A DNA stretch of 64,000 nt, taken from the NCBI GenBank assembly GCA_028280885.1, contig JANQKY010000071.1:1-64000 (forward strand), in the 5' to 3' direction. This document shows positions 17,358-25,997 of the stretch, piece by piece (within the stretch, counting starts at the first letter, position 1; the number at the start of each line of letters is the position of its first letter). The position numbers and the translations under genes were made by a program. This DNA is from Tepidamorphus sp. Lineage in GTDB: Bacteria > Pseudomonadota > Alphaproteobacteria > Rhizobiales > Tepidamorphaceae. A model generated the notes under the pieces. It saw only the letters and a list, made by a program, of their open reading frames with translations, searched no databases and was not told where the DNA came from.

Positions 17358-20300
17358 TTACCGGGCCCCTCCCCCGCCGCCACCGCTACTGCCGCGATTG
17401 CGTTGCTGCTGCTGCACCGCGGCCGAAATGTTTTTTGCGTGGGCCGGCTGGTTCGAACGCGGCTGCGTCGCCTTCGGTCGTTGCTGTTGCTGCTGACGCT
17501 GTTGCTGGCGTTGCTGCTGAAGCCTTTGCTGCTGTTGTTGTTGCTGGCGCTGCTGCTGGAGCCTTTGCTGCTGCTGTTGTTGCTGACGCTGCTGCTGAAG
17601 CCTTTGCTGCTGCTGTTGTTGCTGGCGCTGCTGCTGGAGCCTTTGCTGCTGCTGTTGTTGCTGTCGCTGCTGCTGGAGCCTCTGTTGTTGTTGCTGATGC
17701 TGTTGTCTTTGCTGCTGCCGGACTTGCGACGCAATGGTCGCGTGGGCCGGCTGTTTCGGTTCACTCGGCCGTGCTTGCTGTGACTTCGCCGGACTGTGAG
17801 CCGGTTTCTGGGCCCGCGAAACATTGGCGTTGTGCGTCGGCCTGGTGTTGGAAGACCGCGACTGCGCCGGCGAATGGACCGGCTGGCCGGGCTTGCCGAT
17901 CGATTGCGACCGCGCCGGGCTGTGGACCGGCTGCTGCGCCTGGGACACCCTGGCATTGTGACCCGGCTTGCCCGGATTGCCGGGCGAGACCGAACCCGAT
18001 GTCCGCGCGTTGTGCTGGCCCGATCGGTTGTCGCGATGGAAGCCGGAAACGGCCGGCCGGTGCGCCGGCGACGTGCCCGACGACGTGCGCGGCTGGTGCT
18101 GGCCCGAACGGTTGTCGGCGTGGAAGCTGGAGACCGCCGGCTGATGCGTCGGCCGCACGCCGGTGGTGGCCGGATTGTGTACCGCCGATTTGTTGTTGCG
18201 ATGGAAGCGCGACATCGTGCCCAGATGAATGTCGCGCGGCGCCGACGTCAGCACGTTGTGGGCGACCGACGTCGAGCCGCGATGAAAATTCGAGACGCCC
18301 TGTCCGTGGATCGGCCGCAATTGCGTCGTGCGCGGCTGATGCTGGCCGGAGGAATGGGTCTTGTGGATCCGCGAGATCGCCGTGTTATGGCCGGGCCGGA
18401 CCTTCGACGTGTTCGGCTTGTGCAGCGCGGAGACGCGGTTGCGGTGAAAATTGGAGACCGCCGGCCGGTGCACCGGCTTCAGCCGGGTGGTCAGCGGATC
18501 GTGCAGCCGGGATTCGTTGTTGTAGTGGAACGAGGAGACCGCCCGCCCGTGCACCGGCCGCAGCCGCGTCACCGCGTGGTCGTGCAGCGCCGAGCCGTAT
18601 TTGCGGTGGAAGGCGGAGAGCTGGTTGCGATGCACCGGCAGGATCCGCGTCACGTAGCCGTCGTGGCGCGAGGACGCCCAGCTTCGATGGAAGCCCGACA
18701 GGGAGACGCGATGGACGGGTGCCAGCGAACTGGTCAGATAGTCGTGCAGGATCGACTTGTAGGAGCCGTGGAACGTCGAAATCGCCACCGAATGCACCGG
18801 CACCAGGCTGCTGTAGACGCCGTCATGCAGGCCGGAGCGCCAGGTCAGGTGAAACTGCGACAGCGCCGGGCGGTGGATCGGGATCGGCTGGCTGTAGGTG
18901 ACGTCATGCAGCGACGACCGCCAGGTCCGGTGGAAATAGGACAGGTCGACATCGTGCAGGTCGATCGGCGCGCTCGTTATCGGATCGTGGTTTATCGAAT
19001 CGAACCGGCGATGGAAACCGGAGACCTGGACCTGATGGCTCGGCGGCGGCGGCACGTCGACGGCGACGATGCCGCAATCGCGGTCGTTGCCGGGGCTGGC
19101 GTCGCCGGCCTGCGCGGCGCCCGGCCCGAACAGCGTCTCGATCAGCGGCTCCGTAATGGTGCCGGTCGCCGCCAGGCCCGCCGCCTGCTCGGCCTCGCGG
19201 ATCGCCGCCGCCGTGCGCGGGCCCATGATGCCGTCGGCCGTTCCGGGCGCAAAGCCGCGCCGCTGCAACTCGGCCTGAACCGCGCGGATCCGGTCGCGCC
19301 CCTGCGCGCCGAGCCAGGTCAGGTCGGCGCAGTTCTCAAGCCGCGGACTGCTGTGGCTGATACCGGGACGCAGCGTCAGGTTGAAGGCGAGCGTATCGCC
19401 GGGTTCGAGCGTTACCGTCGGATACTGGCAGAACACGTTGCCGTCAGCCGCAAAGCAGCCCCAGGGCTCTGGCGTCGCGCCGGCGAGAGAGACATTCGGG
19501 GCGCCGATCGTATCGGTAATGAGGATCGGCCCGGAATAGGCGACAGGGCCGGCATTGCTCACCGAGATTTCGTAGAGGCAGTCGGTGCCTGGCGCGCATC
19601 CGCCCAGTCCGGTCTTGGCGACCGCAAGGTCGGGCAGCGCCGGCGGCAGTTCCGTTACGCCCTGCGGCGTCTGCTCGGCCGGCTCCGGCGGCACGTCTTC
19701 CGGCGCTTCGACGATCGAGATCACCCGCTCGCGCGGATAGAAGGCGATATCGCCCATGGCACCGACGATCGCGCCGGTATCGGCGACCGGCACAAGATAG
19801 GATTGCTTGAGTGTCTCGTCGCCGGTAACCGGGCCGCCGGCCGCCGGATAGGCCTGCATCGCGACCGGCGGAACGAGATCGGAGATCGCCGAAACCGGTG
19901 TGGCCTGCATCCCGCCGACCGGGCCGGTGACCGTTGCCTCCCCCGTCTCGGGATCGATACAGGGCCCGGTTTCCGAGCAGAGAGGATCGGCCGACAGCCA
20001 GACCGTCGCCTCCGGCGCGTCCGTGTCGATCCCGCCGTCCTCGTCATAGCCCGGCCCGAAGGCCGCGCCGCCGCCGGCATTGGCGCGGATATGCGGGCGG
20101 TTGCCGGCGCCGCGTTCGGCGAAACCGACATCATAGCGCCCCTCCGCCTCCCAGACGCCGTCCTCGTTGCGCACGAACAGGAAGGCGCGGGCATCCTCTG
20201 GCCTGACCACTTGGGCTGGCGCCTGACCGTTGCCCGGCGCCGGCCGGCCGCGTTCGGCGACGAGCATCGCGCCGTCGACGGCAAAGGCGATCCCCGTCAC

Positions 20301-21389
20301 CGGTGGCGATTCGGCCTGCGCGGCGCCCTCCTCCTCGGGCACCAGCGGCGGCATCAGGATTTCGCGGCGGATATCGGTGACGTCGAACCCGCCATTGCCG
20401 TCGAGGCCGACCGACCAGATCGAAGTACGCGCATCGTCGCCGGCAACGTCCCAGCCCGGATCGCCGAGCGCCGCGCCGCCCCAGACGGAATAATAGAGCC
20501 GCACGGTGTCGGTGATCGGATCGCGCTGCAGGCCGAGCCCCCAGACCCGGCGGCGGAAATCGGCATAGCCCCAGCAATCCGGCGTCCGCCAGAACGCCGC
20601 AGGCGTCCCGTCCGCATCGGCGCAATCGTCGTAGCGCGCCGCTCCGGCCCCGCCTTCGTCGTCTCCCTGATCGTCGACGACATCCAGCACCAGATACTGG
20701 CCGGACGACACGTCGAGGAAGTAAGAGCGGCCGTCGAGGCCGTGATCGAAGGTCTGGATCGTCTCGCCGGTTTCGCCGTTGACGCGGTGGATGAGCCCCG
20801 TTTGAAGGTCCGTCGCAAAGAGCTGGCGGTTGAAGCGGTCATAGACGAGCCCGCCAAGGCCGGCACCGCCATTGTCGGGATTGAGGGTGGCGAAGATTTC
20901 CGGCCGGTAGCCCGCCTCCGCATCGAGCTTCCAGATGGTCGAGGGGCCGCCGCCCGGGCCCCACATGCCATTGGCCCAGTCCGAATCGTCTGCCGTGCGA
21001 TAGAGGCCATAGGCGGAACTGGCGGCCAGATAGGCGTCGGCAGGCGATTGGGCATCGAAGGCGGTGCCGAAGACCTGGCCGGTCTGCCGCGCCGTTAAAG
21101 ACACAAGCACCGAGGGGCCGGTCCATAGCGCCCCGTCGGCGGGCACGCCGGGCGCGCCGAGCGTATAGGCGCGCACCGTGCCGCCGTCGGGATCAGGCAG
21201 CGGCCGGTCGCCGGAAGCAGGCCGGAACCCGGAGAACTGCGTCGTCAGCGCATCGCCGCCCGACAGGACGCCGCTTTGCGCCTGCGCCGCCAGATGCGCG
21301 GCAAGAACGATGCCCGCGCCTGCGAGCGCCCTGATCAGAAAGGGCCGGATCAAAAGGGGAAAGAGGCTACCGGAAATCCGCGGGGCCAT
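17358..21389 (-). CDS. Giant exported protein: peptidoglycan-binding domain, H-x4-S repeats, Gln-rich tail
   Basis: This is a 1343-residue exported protein. The ATG at 21389 has GGAG about 7 bases upstream. A signal peptide comes first (core LAGAGIVLAAHLAAQAQ). Residues about 40-580 look like a beta-propeller-type ectodomain. A DUF11-like segment follows (about 600-690, PDLAVAKTGLGG onward), then a PG_binding_1 domain (about 693-760, RIRAVQAELQRRGF and MGPRTAAAIREAEQAAG). From about 783 there are thirteen 27-residue units with His at positions 3, 11 and 19, each followed four residues later by Ser. Shorter H-x4-S units continue after them, then a Gln/Arg-rich tract (about 1220-1303), and the end is GSSGGGGGGAR. 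The role is unknown. A cell-wall-anchored, possibly metal-binding surface or matrix protein is inference. Confidence 0.82.
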   Translation of the reverse strand: MAPRISGSLFPLLIRPFLIRALAGAGIVLAAHLAAQAQSGVLSGGDALTTQFSGFRPASGDRPLPDPDGGTVRAYTLGAPGVPADGALWTGPSVLVSLTARQTGQVFGTAFDAQSPADAYLAASSAYGLYRTADDSDWANGMWGPGGGPSTIWKLDAEAGYRPEIFATLNPDNGGAGLGGLVYDRFNRQLFATDLQTGLIHRVNGETGETIQTFDHGLDGRSYFLDVSSGQYLVLDVVDDQGDDEGGAGAARYDDCADADGTPAAFWRTPDCWGYADFRRRVWGLGLQRDPITDTVRLYYSVWGGAALGDPGWDVAGDDARTSIWSVGLDGNGGFDVTDIRREILMPPLVPEEEGAAQAESPPVTGIAFAVDGAMLVAERGRPAPGNGQAPAQVVRPEDARAFLFVRNEDGVWEAEGRYDVGFAERGAGNRPHIRANAGGGAAFGPGYDEDGGIDTDAPEATVWLSADPLCSETGPCIDPETGEATVTGPVGGMQATPVSAISDLVPPVAMQAYPAAGGPVTGDETLKQSYLVPVADTGAIVGAMGDIAFYPRERVISIVEAPEDVPPEPAEQTPQGVTELPPALPDLAVAKTGLGGCAPGTDCLYEISVSNAGPVAYSGPILITDTIGAPNVSLAGATPEPWGCFAADGNVFCQYPTVTLEPGDTLAFNLTLRPGISHSSPRLENCADLTWLGAQGRDRIRAVQAELQRRGFAPGTADGIMGPRTAAAIREAEQAAGLAATGTITEPLIETLFGPGAAQAGDASPGNDRDCGIVAVDVPPPPSHQVQVSGFHRRFDSINHDPITSAPIDLHDVDLSYFHRTWRSSLHDVTYSQPIPIHRPALSQFHLTWRSGLHDGVYSSLVPVHSVAISTFHGSYKSILHDYLTSSLAPVHRVSLSGFHRSWASSRHDGYVTRILPVHRNQLSAFHRKYGSALHDHAVTRLRPVHGRAVSSFHYNNESRLHDPLTTRLKPVHRPAVSNFHRNRVSALHKPNTSKVRPGHNTAISRIHKTHSSGQHQPRTTQLRPIHGQGVSNFHRGSTSVAHNVLTSAPRDIHLGTMSRFHRNNKSAVHNPATTGVRPTHQPAVSSFHADNRSGQHQPRTSSGTSPAHRPAVSGFHRDNRSGQHNARTSGSVSPGNPGKPGHNARVSQAQQPVHSPARSQSIGKPGQPVHSPAQSRSSNTRPTHNANVSRAQKPAHSPAKSQQARPSEPKQPAHATIASQVRQQQRQQHQQQQQRLQQQRQQQQQQQRLQQQRQQQQQQQRLQQQRQQQQQQQRLQQQRQQQQQQQRLQQQRQQQRQQQQQRPKATQPRSNQPAHAKNISAAVQQQQRNRGSSGGGGGGAR
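17521..17676 (-). repeat. 39-bp minisatellite coding for the Gln-rich tract
   Basis: Four tandem 39-bp units begin at 17521, 17560, 17599 and 17638. Each encodes RLQQQRQQQQQQQ on the minus strand. A diverged fifth copy follows from 17677. Units are nearly identical and differ mainly at one or two third positions. Because the unit is a multiple of three, slippage would change tail length without breaking the frame. Confidence 0.9.
17990..19043 (-). repeat. Thirteen 27-residue His repeats (about 81 bp each)
   Basis: This stretch encodes thirteen consecutive 27-residue units of the pattern P-V-H-x4-S-x-F-H-x4-S-x2-H-x4-T/S. A clear unit is PVHRPAVSNFHRNRVSALH followed by eight residues. Histidines recur every 8, 8 and 11 residues, and a Ser or Thr follows each at a fixed distance. 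The first unit starts near residue 783 of the giant protein. Units are similar but not identical, which suggests old duplications kept by selection on the His/Ser spacing. Confidence 0.85.
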
Positions 21390-21526
21390 CCGTTTCTCCG
21401 ACCGGCGCAAAGGCCGGCCGCTCCTTACTGGTCGTCTGTCCGTAGCCCCCGGACGCGGCTGACTATACCCGAGCCTGTGGCCGTTTCAAGGCAGCAAAAG
21501 CCGGTAACGGCGGCCCGCATCGCGCC

Positions 21527-22618
21527 TCATGCCGAGCCGGGCAGCAGCGCCTGCGCGTCGGCCCAGACGGTGCGGAGGATGTCGCCGGCCGGCATGTCCC
21601 GCGCAAGCCAGGCGGATTGGCCCGCCCAGGCCTGGATGCCGTCCAGGTTCCCCGCCTTGGCGGCCGTCGTCCGCATGCCAAGCGTCAGCCCGCGCTGCAC
21701 CGGATAGGGCGCGGGCTCGGGCGTATCGGGCGATTCGACCGCCTCGACATAGGCGGTCCGCACCGTGCGGCCGAGCCGTCCGGAAAAGGCGCGCGTCAGC
21801 CGCGTCTCGTCCGGGCCCGTTGCCGCCAGCGCCGCCGCCCAGGCCGCCGCGATCCTGGCTTCCGGCGCCCGCAGGAAGCCGGTGCCGATCGCAACCGCCG
21901 AGGCGCCGAGCACCAGGGCGGCCGCCACGCCACGCCCGTCGGCGATGCCGCCGGCGGCGATGACCGGCAGATCGACGGCGTTCACCACCGCCGGGACGAG
22001 CGGCATCGTGCCGGCGATCCGCGTTCCGGCGGTATCGGGATCGAAACTGCCGCGATGGCCGCCTGCCTCCATGCCCTGCGCCAGGATGACGTCGGCACCG
22101 GCCGCCTCCGCCGCCTTCGCCTCTGCGACCGTCGTCGCGCCGGCGATCCACAGAATGCCGCGCGCCTTCATCTCCTTGACGAAACCGGCCTCATAGAGGC
22201 CCATCACCGAGGAGATCGCCCGTGGCCGTGCTTCAAGCATCGCGGCGCATTGCGCGGAGAAATCGGGCGGTGTCCCATCGCCGGCTTCCGGCGGCACCTC
22301 CGGCCCCCAGTTCGCCAGAAACCGGCGAACCTCCGCCTCGGCCTCGCGATCGCGCACGGGCGGCCGGCCCGGGATCCAGATGTTCATCTGAAAGGCGTCG
22401 CCGGCCTGCGACCGCACCGTATCGGCCCAGTCGCCGATCGCCTCGGGCGTCATCAGCAGCGCCCCGCACGAGCCCATGCCGCCGGCGCGTATAACCGCAA
22501 TCGACAGCGACGGCGGGCAGGCGCCGGCCATCGGCGCGAGCAGGATCGGTGTCTGAAGGCCTATGCGATCGGTGAACGAGCGGACCCGGTCATGCAGTTC
22601 GGCGCCGGCTTTGGACAT
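21527..22618 (-). CDS. Nitronate monooxygenase-family flavoprotein
   Basis: This 363-residue FMN-dependent TIM-barrel protein belongs to the nitronate monooxygenase (2-nitropropane dioxygenase-like) family, which oxidises alkyl nitronates such as propionate 3-nitronate. PILLAPMAGACPPSLSIAV near residue 20, LAQGMEAGGHRGSF and VIAAGGIADGRGVAAALVLG are the family signatures. The ATG at 22618 follows GGAAGGGG. It stands alone, separated from the flanking genes by over 100 bases, so context does not narrow the substrate. Confidence 0.9.
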   Translation of the reverse strand: MSKAGAELHDRVRSFTDRIGLQTPILLAPMAGACPPSLSIAVIRAGGMGSCGALLMTPEAIGDWADTVRSQAGDAFQMNIWIPGRPPVRDREAEAEVRRFLANWGPEVPPEAGDGTPPDFSAQCAAMLEARPRAISSVMGLYEAGFVKEMKARGILWIAGATTVAEAKAAEAAGADVILAQGMEAGGHRGSFDPDTAGTRIAGTMPLVPAVVNAVDLPVIAAGGIADGRGVAAALVLGASAVAIGTGFLRAPEARIAAAWAAALAATGPDETRLTRAFSGRLGRTVRTAYVEAVESPDTPEPAPYPVQRGLTLGMRTTAAKAGNLDGIQAWAGQSAWLARDMPAGDILRTVWADAQALLPGSA

Positions 22619-22729
22619 CTGAACACCCCTTCCCTGCGAGAAGCCTCATTCCGTCCGGCCAGCTTAGCGCCGAAAGGGCCGACATTGAAACGCCGTCTTC
22701 CAGGGTTCCGACCCTGAAGACTCCGGCGT

Positions 22730-23509
22730 TCAGTAACGGCCCTTGAGGAATTCGCGCCAGTCGGTCTGCGTCCCGACAAAGGCATTGCGGTCGACATCGC
22801 CCTCAATGCCCGGAATGCGCCCTTCGGCGGTGTATTGCCAGAAGGTCCAGCGCCGGTCGCCATAGCGGGTGCTGGGATGCCCGGCGACGCTGCGCACCCA
22901 GAAGTGGTGGCCGTTGAAGGTGCCCTCCAGCACGTCCTCGTGGAAGTCGACGGAGGTATAGATCACCGGCCGCTTGCCGTAGTGGCGCTCCAGCCCGTCC
23001 GACATGATCCGCATGTCGCGCAGCATCTCGTCGGCCGGCGGGCGGCGGCGGCAGGTCTTGGACTCGTTGTTCCACTCCATGTCCATCACCGGCGGCAGCG
23101 CGTCGGGATCATAGGGCACATTGGCGATGAACCAGGCCAGCTGCTCCTCGACCGGCCGGCAGAAATACCAGAAGTGATAGGCCCCGCGCGGCACGCCGGC
23201 GGCCTTGGCGGCATACCAGTTGTCGAGGAATTTCGGGTCCATGTAGTCGCCGCCCTCGCTCGCCTTGATCCAGGCGAACTGCACCCCGCCGCGGGCAGCC
23301 TTGTGCCAGTCGATCTCGCCCTGATAGCGGGCGACGTCGATGCCGTGGACGGCGAAATCGGTCGGCTCGGGCAGGCGCGGCTCGAGGCCGGCGCAGGCGG
23401 TCATGGCGGACAGCACCGTCGCGAGCACCAGGGCACGAAGGCCCCTGCGCGGCTGCCGCACTCGTCTTCGCCCCCCTGCCGGACGCGGCATCGAACCTGA
23501 GAATAGCAT
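22730..23509 (-). CDS. GH25 lysozyme-like lipoprotein
   Basis: This protein of about 259 residues has a glycoside hydrolase family 25 domain, the N-acetylmuramidase fold. The catalytic acidic residues are expected in FAVHGIDVARYQGEIDW and in PPVMDMEWNN, and GAYHFWYF is also typical. The N-terminus is Arg-rich, then hydrophobic, ending in LSAMTACAG, so it could be a lipoprotein with the modified Cys in that lipobox. It would act on peptidoglycan. Start choice is uncertain: ATG 23509, or ATG 23491 with AGG upstream. The neighbouring wall-binding giant protein makes a shared envelope role possible, but they are not in one operon. Confidence 0.87.
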   Translation of the reverse strand: MLFSGSMPRPAGGRRRVRQPRRGLRALVLATVLSAMTACAGLEPRLPEPTDFAVHGIDVARYQGEIDWHKAARGGVQFAWIKASEGGDYMDPKFLDNWYAAKAAGVPRGAYHFWYFCRPVEEQLAWFIANVPYDPDALPPVMDMEWNNESKTCRRRPPADEMLRDMRIMSDGLERHYGKRPVIYTSVDFHEDVLEGTFNGHHFWVRSVAGHPSTRYGDRRWTFWQYTAEGRIPGIEGDVDRNAFVGTQTDWREFLKGRY

Positions 23510-23707
23510 CTTATCCGCCAACCGTTCCGTGCGATGCCGCGCATCGTGAAGCCCTCGGAGCTTGGCGTCTACACAACGCCAGCTTTGGTTAACCGCCGGT
23601 AACCCGAGGCGCAGAAATTAGCGCATTCCTTTCCGGTTGGCAGCCCGCGCCGGCGGCGCCAGGCCAACCGGAAACCGCCGGGGCCAGCCCTCGCGGCCGC
23701 AAGCGTG

Positions 23708-23736
23708 TTGACAGCAACCATTTATCGCGATCGAAT
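23708..23736 (+). promoter_or_regulatory. Sigma70-type promoter for the small secreted protein gene
   Basis: TTGACA (23708-23713) is separated by 17 bases from TCGAAT (23731-23736). That gives a perfect -35 and a four-of-six -10 at ideal spacing, about 44 bases ahead of the ATG at 23780. The rest of the 258-base gap from 23522 shows nothing else clear. Confidence 0.6.
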
Positions 23737-23779
23737 AAACAGGCTTCATATATGCTCATTTCAATAACGAGGTTTGATC

Positions 23780-24319
23780 ATGCGGATTTCAGACAATGGT
23801 GGATTCTTGCGTGCAGGTTTTCTCGGTTCGATTTGCTCGGCAGCCATCCTGCTGACAGCCCCATCGGCGCAGGCCCGCACCGACTTCTTCACGGTCGAAT
23901 CCGGAAACTTCTTCTTTTTCTTCAATGATAAAGGCCCGTTTCCGGACTACGCCTGCATGCATTCGGCTCTACAGATACCGAACGGTGCCGTTTTGAAGAA
24001 CGTGAAGGTGTTCCCCTCCGTCCCGGATTCGGTGAATGATGAGGAAAAGGATATTAACTACAAGATCGCCCTCATCCAAACTCCGAAAACAGGAAAGCCG
24101 ACTACGATTTTGGAGGAAAAGGTGCCGATCTACTTAACCGATGTGGAAGAAGCGGGTGGAATCGTTCTGATGGAGTCCTACAAGTTCAGCCTGGAGGGGA
24201 CGATCAACTCCCAGACCAACAAATACACGATCTTCGCCTGCATCGATAATCTCGGCGCGATCGACGTCGAACACCATTTCGCGTCCTGGGGGCGAATTCG
24301 CTACACGGTCGAGGATTAG
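23780..24319 (+). CDS. Small secreted protein of unknown function
   Basis: I do not recognise this 179-residue protein. The signal peptide is clear (hydrophobic GSICSAAILLTAPSAQA, cleaved near residue 33). The mature chain opens with an unusual run of aromatic residues, ESGNFFFFFNDKGPF, and has two cysteines (YACMHS and IFACIDN). It has a ribosome site ACGAGG before ATG 23780 and its own promoter. Codon use is less GC-biased than its neighbours (many TTC/AAA/ATT codons), which could mean recent acquisition. It is monocistronic and ends 12 bases from the convergent GNAT gene. Confidence 0.82.
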   Translation: MRISDNGGFLRAGFLGSICSAAILLTAPSAQARTDFFTVESGNFFFFFNDKGPFPDYACMHSALQIPNGAVLKNVKVFPSVPDSVNDEEKDINYKIALIQTPKTGKPTTILEEKVPIYLTDVEEAGGIVLMESYKFSLEGTINSQTNKYTIFACIDNLGAIDVEHHFASWGRIRYTVED

Positions 24320-24331
24320 AGCAACGGCGCA

Positions 24332-24766
24332 TCAGCGCTCGTACTGCACGAAGTCCGTCAGCGTCGCGATCCGGTCATACAGCCGCCGGGCGGTCGCATT
24401 GCCGGTCTGCGTGACCCAGTAAACCCGTGCCGCGGCCCGTTCATCGGCCGCGGCATACACCGCCTCGATCAGCGCCCGGCCATGGCCGCCGCCGCGCACC
24501 TGATCGTCGACATAGAGGTCCTCCAGGTAGCAATAGGGCCCGGCCGACCAGGTCGAGACGTGGAAATGATAGTGGCAGATGCCGACCATCCGCTCGCCGT
24601 CGCTAACGCAGATGCCGTTCAGCTCGAATTGCGGGTCGAGGATCCGCGCCCAGGTCCGCTCGGTGATACCGGCGGGCAGGTCCTTCTCGTAAAAGGTCAG
24701 ATAGCCCTGCCACAGCCGCTCCCAGGCCGTCCTGTCCGCCTCGGCAAGGGGACGGACCGCGCTCAC
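24332..24766 (-). CDS. GNAT-family N-acetyltransferase
   Basis: This 144-residue protein has the GNAT fold. The acetyl-CoA pyrophosphate loop is VDDQVRGGGHGRALIEAV, preceded by CYLEDLYV, and VYWVTQTGNATARRLYDRI forms the usual C-terminal part. It starts with GTG in a GTGA overlap with the aminotransferase stop, so it is translationally coupled to the sugar-nucleotide pair. It might acetylate the amino sugar, although the related generic GNATs act on many amines. Confidence 0.85.
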   Translation of the reverse strand: MSAVRPLAEADRTAWERLWQGYLTFYEKDLPAGITERTWARILDPQFELNGICVSDGERMVGICHYHFHVSTWSAGPYCYLEDLYVDDQVRGGGHGRALIEAVYAAADERAAARVYWVTQTGNATARRLYDRIATLTDFVQYER

Positions 24767-25938
24767 GCGAGCGCGTCCTTCAGCTTGTCGACGACGAAGG
24801 CGATCTCGGCGTCTTCCAGATCGCCATGGATCGGCAGGCTCAGGACCTCGCCGGCCAGCCGCTCGGAGACCGGCAGCGACAGGCCCTCGGGCACCCAGCG
24901 CTCGAAGGCGGGGTGGTGGTGCAGCGGAACGGCGTAGAACAGGCCCGTGCCGACGCCGGCCGCCGCCAGCCGCTCGCGCACGGCGTCCCGGTCGGGAACC
25001 TTCACCGTATAGAGCGCCCAGGCGCTCTTCGCGCCGTCGGAGACCTTCGGGGTCTCGACCAGGCCGGAGAGCAGCTCCGTATAGGCCTCGGCCACCTGGC
25101 GCCGGCGCACGAGCTCCTCGGAGAAGGACTGAAGCTTGACCAGCAGCACGGCGGCCTGGATCGTGTCGAGCCGCGCCGTCATGCCGATGCGAAGGGCATG
25201 GTCGCCGGAGCCCTGGCGGCCATGGGTGCGGATCATCATCACCGCCTCGGCAAGGTCGTCGTCCTCGGTGAAGATCGCACCGCCGTCGCCATAGGCGCCC
25301 AGCGGCTTGGTCGGATAGAAGCTGGTTGCCGTGATCGGCGCCAGCGTGCCGACCTGGCTGTTGCCGAGCATGCCGCCGAAGCTCTGCGCCGCATCGGCGA
25401 GCACGCGCATGCCGTGCCGCGCGGAAATGCCCGAAATCGCCGCATAGTCGGCCGGCAACCCGTAGAGGTCGACGGGCATCACGGCCTTCGGCGTAAGCCG
25501 CCCGTCTCGCTCGACGGCGGCGATCGCCTCTTCAAGGGCTGCCGGATCCATGTTGAACGTGTCCGGATCGACGTCGACGAAGACCGGCTCCGCACCAAGC
25601 GGGGCGACCGAGGCCGCACTTGCCGAAAAGGTGAAGCCCGGCACGAACACCGCATCGCCGGGACCGACGCCAAGCGCCATCATCGCCATGGTCAGGCCGT
25701 CGCGGCCGCTGGAAACGCCGATCGCGTGGCGGGCGCCGGCGAATTTCGCCAGTTCCTCTTCCAGTTCGGCGACCTCGGGGCCGAGGATGAACTGGCCGTG
25801 CTTGAGCACGTCGTCGATGCGCGCCTCGATCCGCCCGCCCAGCCGGTCGCGCTGCTTGGCCAGATCATACAGATTGACGGCGGTGACTTCGCGTTCGGCG
25901 ACGACTTCGGCAAGCGAGGCAACTTTCGACACTGGCAT
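24763..25938 (-). CDS. DegT/DnrJ/EryC1 sugar-nucleotide aminotransferase, GnnB-like
   Basis: This 391-residue PLP enzyme belongs to the sugar 3-aminotransferase group (WbpE, WlbC, GnnB). The PLP lysine is in ITATSFYPTKPLGAYGDGGA, the family loop is GVSSGRDGLTMAMMALGVGP, and VLADAAQSFGG carries the PLP-phosphate and ring contacts. The start at 25938 follows AAGGAGA. It lies directly after a Gfo/Idh/MocA dehydrogenase, the arrangement of gnnA-gnnB, which makes UDP-2,3-diamino sugar for amide-linked lipid A. The closely related WlbA/WlbC pathway is the main alternative. Confidence 0.88.
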   Translation of the reverse strand: MPVSKVASLAEVVAEREVTAVNLYDLAKQRDRLGGRIEARIDDVLKHGQFILGPEVAELEEELAKFAGARHAIGVSSGRDGLTMAMMALGVGPGDAVFVPGFTFSASAASVAPLGAEPVFVDVDPDTFNMDPAALEEAIAAVERDGRLTPKAVMPVDLYGLPADYAAISGISARHGMRVLADAAQSFGGMLGNSQVGTLAPITATSFYPTKPLGAYGDGGAIFTEDDDLAEAVMMIRTHGRQGSGDHALRIGMTARLDTIQAAVLLVKLQSFSEELVRRRQVAEAYTELLSGLVETPKVSDGAKSAWALYTVKVPDRDAVRERLAAAGVGTGLFYAVPLHHHPAFERWVPEGLSLPVSERLAGEVLSLPIHGDLEDAEIAFVVDKLKDALA

Positions 25939-25997
25939 TCTCTCCTTTTTCCATCCCGACCTGACCCGGTTCGACCGACCGTGTCGGCTTAACCGCA

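Noticed and set aside
17521-17676. Regularly spaced repeats considered as a CRISPR array
   Set aside because: Units are contiguous without unique spacers, coding and in frame. No cas genes are nearby.
17796-21098. A 1100-codon plus-strand open frame opposite the giant protein gene
   Set aside because: The translation is an Arg/Asp-rich shadow without a signal peptide or motif. The minus-strand frame has a signal peptide, domains, structured repeats and a ribosome site.
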